From contig JAIWNE010000081.1 of the NCBI GenBank assembly GCA_025331445.1, forward strand, positions 82,932-146,931: a stretch of 64,000 nucleotides of DNA. The letters are read 5' to 3'. The DNA is from Blakeslea trispora (taxonomy: Eukaryota > Mucoromycota > Mucoromycetes > Mucorales > Choanephoraceae). Made by a program: the position numbers and the translations under genes. The notes beneath the pieces were generated by a model, which ran no database searches, was not told where the DNA came from, and was given only the letters and a program-made list of their open reading frames with translations. Shown here piece by piece: positions 56,171 through 64,000 of this stretch; the first letter of the stretch is position 1, and every line of letters begins with the position of its first letter.

Positions 56171-58577
56171 ATGTCTACTCGTATCACTGAAAGATGTTAC
56201 TACTGTCACTGTGATGAATGTGGTGTTCTTCCTCCTCCCAGACCTCTCTTAAACCAAGCTGAATACAATTACCATGTTAGAACCAAGAAATTTGGAGGCA
56301 TGAAGTATGCTAAATGGAGAGCTTCTTACAGTAAGTATATGACTTGTAAATAACAGCCCTCAATTCTAACTTGTATTTGTTTTTCTTTTCTGTTTAGGTG
56401 GAAGAACTGCTGCCGCCACTACACCTGCCTACTACGGCAGAAGAGTTGCCACAGTTAGTGCTCCCGTCGATGAAGGTAAACAATTGGATATCTCATACCT
56501 GTAGTGTTGAATCATATCTAACTAGCTTCTAGTTAACAATGCTCAAAACAATGTTGATTTTTCTGATGTGGAACAATACGACTCCATAGATTCTGTCATG
56601 GATGAAGCTGTTGATGATGAAGTTGAAGCCAATGACAATGATATTGAGAGTGCTGATGCCGCTTCTGATGACGAAGATCTATATGATGAATTTGTTTCTT
56701 GCTGTAAGTAGTATTCTAATATTTGAAGTTAGAACCACAGACTAATTTTCATGTTTTTTTTTCACTTAGCAAACAAAATCCCCCAGTCTGAGACTTCCAA
56801 GATCCTTTCGTCCATGGTCTCCAAGCTTCATGACAATAACCTTCCAAACACCCAAACTGAAGAAGTGATGCGAGCCTTGAACAAGGTACTGGAAATCCAT
56901 GGCGACGGATACCGATTCCCAAAAACTGTGGCTACCTTTGTTGACCGTAATCCTTTAAAAGCATTGAGCACTGATGGAATCAAACATTACGCAGCCTGTC
57001 TATCCTGCCATCATTTAGCAAAAGTCAAAAGCGAGCCAACCCAAGAAGCAAAGCTTTGTAACCAGCCATTGCAAGGCGCCATCTTCAAGCCCACTGGATC
57101 CGGTGAATTTTGCAATGGCTTGGTATATGATAATGATATCAACGCTGAAAACTGCAAGCTTATTCCAAAGCTTGTTTATTCGTACTGCTCTGTCCCTTAT
57201 ACACTAAAAAAATTCTTCTTGAGAAAAGGTTTCGCAAACCAGGTCAAGGCATGGAAAGGTCGCGCTCCTGCTGACGAGTATCTTTGTGATATATACGATG
57301 CTACCGCCTCTTGTAACTTCAAGTCCTCTCCCAATGAGTCTCCCTTTGTCACACAGTCAGACTACAACCTTCTGTTAACCCTGAATATCGACTGGTTCAG
57401 CCCATTCAATACAAATCATAGCGTTGGTTGTGTTTACCTTACAATAATGAACCTTCCAAAGGAAGACGGCCGCGACCTTAGAAAGAATATGATCCTTGTT
57501 GGCGTGATCCCTGGTCCCAGTGAGCCTCCCACCACAGCAATAAATCACTACCTTGTTCCCTTGGCGAAAGACCTGAAAACGCTCTTGGAAGGTGTGTCGA
57601 TGAAGATGGTGATGGCAGATGGCAAAATCGAACACAACCAAGTCAGGGCATGCTTGTACGCCGTGAGTTCAGATCTACCCGCTACAAAGAAACTGGCTGC
57701 AAGCATGTCCTTCAACAGTGGATATGGTTGCCATATGTGCAAAACATTTTTTCCGGGATTTGATGGTACTGGTAATATTCGTAATTACTGTAATTGGGAC
57801 TGTGATCAGTGGGAATCTAGAACAAAAGAAGAGACGAAGAGAAGTTCAGAAGCCTGGAAGAATGCGAAGACAGTTGGAGAAAGAAGTATGTTGGAGAAGA
57901 ATAGCGGTGTTAGATACTCAGTTCTTTTTGAGCTGTCGTATTATTCTTACAATTGCCTTGCCATTGAACCCATGCATGCACTGTACCTTGGTGTTGTCAA
58001 GAGGGCTCTACAAATCATGCTTCCTGAAGGTGCTTTGCCCAAGATTAAAAAAATGATGCAAGAAAACATCAAATACAATCCCAAAGCTTCCTGTGCCCCG
58101 ATGGCCAAAAAAATGACTAAAGAAGGCTTCCCTCATGTTAAAGCTGTGGAGTTCAAGAACTTCATCACCACCATTGCCGAACGTGTCCTTTCCCCTCCCA
58201 TCCTCGATGCCTCTGATCACTCTTTGATCATGCATCTGATAAACGCCTTGAAGCTTCTTGACAGCAACGCAATTAGAAAAACCGACATTGAAGTAGTGCA
58301 CCAGCATTTGCTTTCTTTCGCAAAAGGATTTGAACAACGGTATGGCACCCGCTCTGTTACTCCCAATTTCCATTTCATGCTTCACCTTCGTGAATGTATT
58401 GACAAATTTGGCCCAATTTCTTGCTTCTGGGGTTTTGGCTTCGAACGCAATAATTTTTTCATCAAAAATATAACCACGAATCACAAACGCAATTTTGAAA
58501 GAACATATATGCACAGAATGCAATCAATTGTCTTCTCAAACGATCATGCTTCTGTTGCTCATTATGATTCCAGTTAA
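56171..58577 (+). CDS. tnp2-like CACTA transposase
   Basis: Four exons: 56171-56330, 56398-56475, 56533-56703, 56770-58577, all GT-AG and in phase, giving 738 residues. The N-terminus has Cys pairs (CYYCHCDECG) that may bind zinc, then an acidic stretch, then a helical segment (LSSMVSKLHDNNLPN). A second zinc region has CLSCHHLAK (Cys213, Cys216) and FCNGLVY. The tnp2 core shows LLTLNIDWFSPF (Asp344), VGCVYLTIMNLP, NMILVGVIPGPSEPP, VMADGKIE (Asp420), a GYGCHMCK zinc site and IEPMHALYLG (Glu536-Pro-Met-His, like the D/E-x-MH box of plant tnp2). Candidate DDE residues are Asp344, Asp420 and Glu536 (inference). It cuts and joins the element's ends. No stops or shifts. Confidence 0.85.
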
Positions 58578-58952
58578 ATTTCTTCCTTTGCTTCTTTTTA
58601 TTATCTATAGACTTTTTTTTTGTATTACTATTCCATATCTTTAATAAAAAAAATTATTAAAAAAGAAAGCATTTGTTATAAAGTTGAAAGTATAATACCC
58701 GAGTCATTTCGCGATGACAATAACTTAGCAAGTCGCGTTTTATAGAGCGTTGCTCTGCAACTGGTTAGCATCCTTGACAGCGTATACATCTCGACAGATT
58801 CATTACTGGCTATTGTGAAAAAATAAAATAAAAGAAAAAGAGAAAAAAGGCTGCATTCCAATCGATGTATTTTAAATAAATCAATTCATGCATCTCATAA
58901 TAATTTTCACATTTTTCTCTCACTCTTTTTTAAATCGTCTTAACACTTAACC
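58578..58952. other. Spacer between transposase and companion ORF
   Basis: 375 bases, T-rich at the start (likely polyadenylation region, AATAAAAAAAA near 58643). No gene. Confidence 0.5.
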
Positions 58953-59669
58953 ATGTATCAAGAATCTGAACAACTCACAGTCAACGGTATGGAACTTGTA
59001 CCTTTTGGATCAGACAGTTCCATCCACAGAGAGACTATTTTTAAGTTCTCTGAGAAAAACGGTAATCCTATGGGTTATGAACAGTTGCGAGAGGATGGCC
59101 ATGTGTTGGTTTCTTTTGCTAAAAGAGCATCCAACAGACTCATTCAAGAGGACTTTGAATGCTTAAAAGCATACTATGAAAGACAATACGAGACACCTCT
59201 CGAGGTACCCAACGAGGTACAAAAAATCAAGAAGATCAAAGTGCTTGGATATGTTTACGGTTCTCGTCTGACGGGCCGAAACAATGCAGCACAAATATAT
59301 GCATTCCGTCCTGATGATTACGAGAGTGATGATCTGGAGAGGGTATCTGATACCCGAGGTGAAGAGCATCTGCGTGTAGGAACCGTGGAGTACTTTTTTT
59401 TTCATGACACTGTATTTCATGAAAATGGCGAGCGCTTCTTGACCAAGCATTGCTTTGCGTTCGTCAACTGGTACAAGAACCCTCGCATTGGTGCAGAAGA
59501 CTTTGCAACAGGCACAAGCGATACAAATCGTCCTTTTCGTAAGGAATACGAGCAAAAAAGCTCGTATAGTATTTTACCTGTGCATAAATTGTATGTGCCT
59601 ATAAGCATTTGTGCAACTGAAATCGACGGGGTTTTCGTTGCTCTTCCTTTGACAAGAATGTTCTTTTAA
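58953..59669 (+). CDS. CACTA companion protein (238 residues)
   Basis: A single exon with its own start. The conserved-looking core is TVEYFFFHDTVFHENGERF, KHCFAFVNWYKNP and YSILPVHKLYVPI, which resembles the domain that in other fungal tnp2 transposases lies at the C-terminus after the transposase core (inference from memory of the pattern FxH...HxFAxVxWY...ILPVHR). Here it is a separate gene on the same strand, 375 bases downstream, suggesting a split transposase with two subunits. It could also be a BAH-like chromatin-binding module. No zinc motifs, no signal peptide. Intact. Confidence 0.65.
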   Translation: MYQESEQLTVNGMELVPFGSDSSIHRETIFKFSEKNGNPMGYEQLREDGHVLVSFAKRASNRLIQEDFECLKAYYERQYETPLEVPNEVQKIKKIKVLGYVYGSRLTGRNNAAQIYAFRPDDYESDDLERVSDTRGEEHLRVGTVEYFFFHDTVFHENGERFLTKHCFAFVNWYKNPRIGAEDFATGTSDTNRPFRKEYEQKSSYSILPVHKLYVPISICATEIDGVFVALPLTRMFF

Positions 59670-59739
59670 AATAAACAATACACACTTTTTTTTTTATTTA
59701 TTTTTTATGCATTTATTCTAGTTTCAACAAAAAAAAAGA

Positions 59740-60898
59740 CTACAAAAGTTCGTGATCAACAGCCCAAGCGGGTAGATGCACAATGTTTCTTGTGTTTCTG
59801 TTGCTGATGGTCTTGACCACTCGAGATCCCGGTTCAGTTGTTTGAAAGCTGTTGTTTCGCTTGCGATTGTCGGCAAGACGAAGTTCATCGAGCTTGTCGA
59901 AAAAATCAGTGCACTAGTTGAAGGTGTTGGTAAACAGTGTTCTCTTTTTTTACATTCATATCTTAACTTACTCTTTGCTTTCTATAGTGAGGAACTCCTC
60001 TGGCCCTAAGTTGCCTGCCTTCCTCATTGTATTCATCTTCCTGATCGGAAATCATCTCACTGATCAACACTTGCAAACATTCTTCATGAGAACTAAAGAT
60101 ACCGTTCAGTTCGTTTTGGTGACTCTCGTACGTCTCTCTTCTTCTGTCCAAGAGCTAAGTCAAAAAAGCAAATGCACTGTTAAGTAAGAGAGTTTTACAA
60201 ATCCACCTTACGCAAATTGAATTTACATATGTCTTACGAGTGTTATATTTTGTTCTTTTCTTTGATCGATCTTGCTCGGTTGCGCTTAGTCCTGCTTTTC
60301 TCGTGGTGTGTTTCTGTTGATTGTACTGTTGAGTGAGTACTTCTTTGATGTACCTCTTTGCCATGTCTCTAGGCCACAGGTGATGAGAGGTAGCATAGAC
60401 GTACGAGTGACAGTTCAATGTATTCATAATGATCTGGTTTACATTAGGACCATTGTTGGGACCATTGATCAGTTTTTCATCGAGATTCCAACCAGCAATA
60501 CCCAATTGTTTTTCTTGTTCATCTAAAATGATTGACTAGAATGGCTATCAGAAGACAATCTCCTTAAATCAACAGGTATTAATACTAACACGAATTTGCT
60601 TGAGTTCAATTTTTGACTCAGGAAAGCCATGTTTATTGTCTGCAGCAGGCTTGTTGTTGAACTTAGCCTTGAATTCCTCATGGTCTGCAGACAAGTGGTC
60701 GAACTTTGTCTGATATAACTCCAAAGATCTCCTTATAGTATCCAATTCTTGAACTACTTCATCCAATTTACGCTCTATTGCCGAGTTGTTGGAGCGAGGG
60801 GTTGGAATGATACGACGAGAGCTGGTTCCAACAGATGGAATGGCTCTGTTGTTATTGGCGTTGGAGTTGTTGTTGTTGGTAGTAGTGGTGTGGAACAT
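59740..60898 (-). CDS. CACTA coiled-coil accessory protein (319 residues)
   Basis: Four exons: 60898-60592, 60522-60227, 60154-59972, 59913-59740; all joins are in phase, the last with a GTAAGT donor. The N-terminus is Thr/Asn-rich, followed by a coiled coil (IERKLDEVVQELDTIRRSLEL...FDHLSADHEEFKAKF). Exon 2 encodes a Trp-containing helical domain (GIAGWNLDEKL, HHLWPRDMAKRYIKEVL) and a basic patch (RSKKRTKYNTRK). The C-terminus is mixed-charge (DKLDELRLADNRKRNN). No family recognised. Position, convergent with the companion ORF and ending 71 bases from it, and its similar plan to the gene at 36757 suggest a transposon-encoded helper, perhaps the binder of the subterminal repeats. Confidence 0.65.
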
Positions 60899-62144
60899 GC
60901 TGGTACTTTTGTAATTAGTAATAAAAAGCAAAAAAGATCAATGAAGCTGTCAGTAACCGAGCCTTTTATACTTATAGCATTAGATGTTACGATCTAAAGT
61001 AATTTGACAAATTCGGAATTTGAATGAAACTTGGCTTGAGCGCCGAATAGATCAGGATGAAATATCAGATAGCTAAAAACCAATTAAAATTTTTTCAATC
61101 TCTTTTTCTCTTTCTTTTGTTTCTTTTTGTTTTCTTAAAACTTTTCCGAGTGGTTCATGGTATGTATCTCCTTATTAAAAAAGAAAGATGTTTATTAATA
61201 TGAATCAATGTATAGTATTGCAAGACAAGTAACTGGTTTTAGTTGGTGCTATGTTTAGTAAGAAAGGGTATGTGATCGATCATCCTTTTTTGAAGCAAAT
61301 CTAACAATGTTTTCCGTAGTAATCGATGGCTACTTACTCTATCCTAAAGATGTATCTAAAAGGCTAAAGAGGTCCATTATCTGTAATTTCGTAAGTAAGA
61401 AAAAAGTCTACAAATGTTTATTTCTTTATTGATATTAACTGGATTTATCTGATAGATGCTCTATCCTCTATCCCTTTTGTGAAGGCTAGTAACCATGGTT
61501 GTTAAAAGGTAAATAATTTATTTATTGCTCATTTTCTCAATTGTTTCTAATGACTATTTCTTTATTGTTATAGTTATTTCTGCTTTCTATCTATTATTTA
61601 CTGGTTACAAGAAGATGTCTAAATGGATTCTACTGTTTTCTGAATGAATAACAAGAAGAATACGGTCAAAACGATGTATCTAAAGGTAAGTGTAGTGTTT
61701 AGAGACTACCACAGCTATGGCTGGGTAAAGAGGTAAAGAAGGGTATGGGGGACCCAGTATATAGAGCATTAGATTAGCCAATGATGTACGAATAAAGATC
61801 CGATGGATCGATCGTATAAACAATTTTTTTATTAAATAAACTAATAATATAAAAGAATCCAAATGACGTTTTCCGTATTATATTTTAACCGAGTGGTAAA
61901 TGAGTAATAATGAAAGGCATATTAGCCAATAAAGAAAAGTAATGAGTACCAAATAAAGCATACATCTTTAAAACAAGTTCAAATAGCAAAGGAGTGTATT
62001 TAAAATGTTTGTGTAAAAATGTAACATGAGAGAGCCTATGGGAGTTAGACAGTCTAAAGACCGAAAGAAATACAAAAGGTCTCTTTAAGCCAATGACATG
62101 AAGCATACTTCGATCAAAAGAGCAAATAATATGAAAGGATTGCA
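60899..62144. other. CACTA right-hand non-coding region
   Basis: About 1.2 kb, AT-rich, containing the promoter region of the accessory gene (transcribed leftwards). No further gene seen. Confidence 0.5.
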
Positions 62145-62358
62145 CTGTAACTTATGAATGAAAACATGAGTTATATGATACATACAGGCTATAACTAATG
62201 AAATTCGCCTGCTTAAAAAACATGAGTTATACCCAAGTTAAGGCCTATAACTCATGGGGTGAGCTATACATGCTATTTTGAACATTAGTTAAATTTATGA
62301 GTTATGCGCAGGATATGCCCTATTCCTGCGTGTAATTCATGTTTTTTTATCTGTAGTG
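62145..62358 (-). repeat. CACTA right terminus and subterminal repeats
   Basis: Copies of CATGAGTTAT at 62165-62174 and 62221-62230, the inverse ATAACTCATG at 62247-62256, a variant TATGAGTTAT near 62296 and AATTCATG near 62334, ending in TCTGTAGTG at 62350-62358. Confidence 0.75.
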
Positions 62359-62385
62359 TGCACTACAATCAATTGAAATTGCCTG

Positions 62386-62422
62386 CCGTCTCATCCACAT
62401 TTTTTTTATGTCGATGAGACGG
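62386..62422. other. Short hairpin
   Basis: CCGTCTCATC (62386-62395) and GATGAGACGG (62413-62422) are perfect inverted repeats around a T-rich 17-base loop. Just outside the CACTA element; could be a structured end of an older insertion. The sequence from here to 63063 is AT-rich with no recognised gene. Confidence 0.5.
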
Positions 62423-63063
62423 TGGTGAGACTGATGATTTTTTACTGCTTAATTTAAAAATCTTATTTTCTCTACGAAAACACGTTCATTGTGGATAAAA
62501 CTTTCTAGGATGACTCTTGGATAAATGTACTTTATGTTTGTTGTATTGGATGTTGTGATTCCTCACAGAATCTTTCATAACTTGACGATTTTGTGTTTAG
62601 AGCCTTTTTTAACCATTTTATTAAAAAATTCGATTTCCGCCATTTTTCTTAAAATGACTTGGATTCATTTTTTTATTTTTTTTCTAAGTCGAATAGGCTG
62701 TAAATTGAGTGAGATTGCTTTCCAGGTTACATATTTCTTGTCGTTGTTTGAATGCAAGAGGGCATATTTGCAATAAAATTGAAGATGTACCTTTCCAAGT
62801 ACCTCAACATCGCTTTTTTTGGTATCTAAATGATCAGAAAAGCAAAAAGTAATAGATAAACAATCTTTCATAAAATAATAATAGCTTTTGACTATTTTCA
62901 TTTTTTTCTGAAAAAGCAGCGAATCTGTCTTAATTATACTTTCAATAAGAGGTGTCCATTTTGAGCAACTTTTTTTTTGGTTGATTCTCAATAAGGGTTT
63001 TTTTTGCAACTTTTTTCTACAGTGCCTCCATTTTTAATTAACGAAAATTTTTACAAGTTTTCG

Positions 63064-63196
63064 AAACTTATCTGCTCAAAACTTTTGGTGACAAAAACAA
63101 AAAGCGAGCCTGAATATATATTTTTTAAACCTTTCTAAACAATTATTTAGGCTTGCTTTTTGTTTTTGTCACCAAAAGTTTTGAGCAGATAGGTTT
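63064..63196. repeat. Foldback repeat with 47-base arms
   Basis: Arms 63064-63110 and 63150-63196 are inverted copies with two mismatches, separated by 39 AT-rich bases. Key sequence in the arms is CTCAAAACTTTTGGTGAC. It lies about 200 bases before the start of the next gene; may be a small foldback element or a terminal structure of the transposon that gene belongs to. Confidence 0.8.
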
Positions 63197-63393
63197 TGAA
63201 GTTAGTCGGTTTTAAAATTCTTGGCTGGGAGTTATATGGTGGAGGGTCAGATTTGAAAAATAAAAAATTTCTGTATGATATTGTTATAGCAGTGTGTAAC
63301 CTCTAATATATTTGTGTAACCAAACCAGACAATAAATTAAGAAAACATCAAACCCAATATCCCTTCTCCATTTTCATTAAAAATTATAAAATT

Positions 63394-64000
63394 ATGCCTC
63401 CACTTAACGCTAGACAAAAAGCCTTCAAGAACAGAAGCAGAAATGAGAACAATCAGTTCGTCACAGTTAACGAAGTAGAGGATTGTGATGATTGGATCAT
63501 TGATGGCATTAATTTGGATGAAGTCAATGCCAGAATTGAAAGAGAGGAATCTGTTGAGGTTGCAGAGAGAAACATCAACAACACTCTCTCATGCAACAAC
63601 AGCAATTTGACGAAGAGAAAGGGTATATACCAAGGGGTATCAACTACCACCAAGTGGAGAAGAAAGAAGGAACAGGAGAGAGTGAGACCTGAACAAACAT
63701 TGATGAGCTTTGGAATCACTGTTCGGCAAAAGCCAGTTCCTAAAGAAAAGGAGATAAAAATCAGTGCTCGCGAGAAAGAGATCACCTTGATCAGGGAGAA
63801 GCTTGGTGACCTTCAAAAGTATGTTGTACCTGTAATGAACAAGCAGAAGGAAGGTAACAAGAGAGATGCCTACAACAACGCTCGGTATCTCTCCGTGAAG
63901 TACTACTTCATGAAGCGTCTTGAAGGTGTGCACAAGGGTGAAGCTGCAAAGGCAGCTGCTTTGCTTTACTGGCCTGACAACTCAGAGCCTTATAGAGCTT
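63394..64000 (+). CDS. Probable DDE-transposase, N-terminal part, cut by the right edge
   Basis: ATG at 63394; the frame is open for 202 codons to the window end. It starts with a basic segment (NARQKAFKNRSRNENN), then an acidic part, KRKGIYQGVSTTTKWRRKKE, a short MSFGI-like motif, and a helical domain (ARYLSVKYYFMKRLEGVHKGEAAKAAALLY). The KRKG-Y-G-S-TT-WRRKKE pattern is, as far as I recall, found at the N-terminus of DDE-endonuclease proteins of mobile elements that are abundant in Mucoromycota; the catalytic part would be beyond the edge. A host gene cannot be excluded. Confidence 0.55.
   Translation, partial: MPPLNARQKAFKNRSRNENNQFVTVNEVEDCDDWIIDGINLDEVNARIEREESVEVAERNINNTLSCNNSNLTKRKGIYQGVSTTTKWRRKKEQERVRPEQTLMSFGITVRQKPVPKEKEIKISAREKEITLIREKLGDLQKYVVPVMNKQKEGNKRDAYNNARYLSVKYYFMKRLEGVHKGEAAKAAALLYWPDNSEPYRA

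Larger units (their letters stand above)
54338..62358 (+). mobile_element. Complete CACTA (En/Spm-type) DNA transposon
   Basis: 8,021 bases. Left end CACTACAGAAAATTGGG, right end (minus strand) CACTACAGATAAAAAAAC; nine identical bases and further similarity. The 3-base flanks are agc and tgc, so the expected 3-base duplication is present with one mismatch. Both subterminal regions hold copies of CATGAGTTAT in either orientation. Inside are three intact genes: tnp2-like transposase (56171-58577), a companion ORF (58953-59669) and a convergent coiled-coil gene (60898-59740). Lack of any frame damage suggests a young, possibly autonomous element. Confidence 0.85.

Noticed and set aside
57375..58523. 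Minus-strand open frames within the CACTA transposase exon
   Set aside because: Shadows of the intact transposase reading frame; no motifs.
62665..63009. A 114-codon minus-strand open frame
   Set aside because: Lys-rich, low complexity, no recognisable motif and no supporting context.
1..64000. CRISPR arrays, riboswitches, bacterial operons
   Set aside because: None seen; introns, tRNA type and transposon families indicate a eukaryotic nuclear genome.

Overview
The window looks like repeat-rich nuclear DNA of a fungus, most likely an early-diverging (Mucoromycota-type) one. The evidence is AT-rich DNA, short GT–AG introns of about 50-75 bases with TAAC-like branch sites, a eukaryotic tRNA-Ile(AAT), and a mix of Helitron, Ty3/gypsy, MULE, CACTA (tnp2) and APE-type LINE elements. 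Genus is not determinable. Apart from the tRNA gene I see no ordinary host gene: the 64 kb is a stack of transposable elements inserted into one another.

Layout. (1) 1-24.65 kb: a minus-strand MULE (FAR1-like) transposase gene, exons 24647-22562 and probably a last exon at 338-1. It is split by a plus-strand Helitron ending in CTAG at 22487. The Helitron RepHel gene (743-22387) is itself cut into four coding blocks by three later insertions: gypsy element A (2246-8023, duplication ctggc), a 6.3-kb ORF-less inverted-repeat element E1 (8370-14706, duplication aaa) and gypsy element C (15027-20001, duplication cgaga/cggga). Removing the three insertions leaves one continuous reading frame of about 1,494 codons with three premature stops. 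(2) 25.2-39.3 kb: a probable CACTA left end (25169), pieces of a second E element in rearranged order, an intact gypsy element D with a single 1,698-residue polyprotein (26421-32634) inserted in it, a minus-strand coiled-coil accessory gene (36757-36046), and a broken plus-strand tnp2-type transposase gene (37994-39268) truncated by gypsy element B (39269-44629). (3) 44.9-49.4 kb: a partial E element (44934-47510) and a solo LTR (48580-49007, duplication agata). (4) 49.4-54.3 kb: tRNA-Ile(AAT) and, immediately upstream of it, a full-length but frameshifted LINE whose target duplication contains the first 16 bases of the tRNA gene. (5) 54338-62358: an apparently complete CACTA element with matching CACTACAGA termini, subterminal CATGAGTTAT repeats and three intact genes: a 738-residue tnp2-like transposase, a 238-residue companion ORF, and a convergent 319-residue coiled-coil protein. 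(6) 62.4-64 kb: a large foldback repeat and the start of another probable DDE-transposase gene running off the right edge.

How the parts work together. The CACTA element carries what an autonomous element would need: transposase, candidate DNA-binding or accessory proteins, and repeated subterminal sites. Elements A and C have identical or near-identical LTRs but disabled pol genes, which suggests they were moved by proteins from other copies; D is a plausible donor type but belongs to a different subfamily. All function statements for transposon proteins rest on motif recognition by eye, not on database searches.
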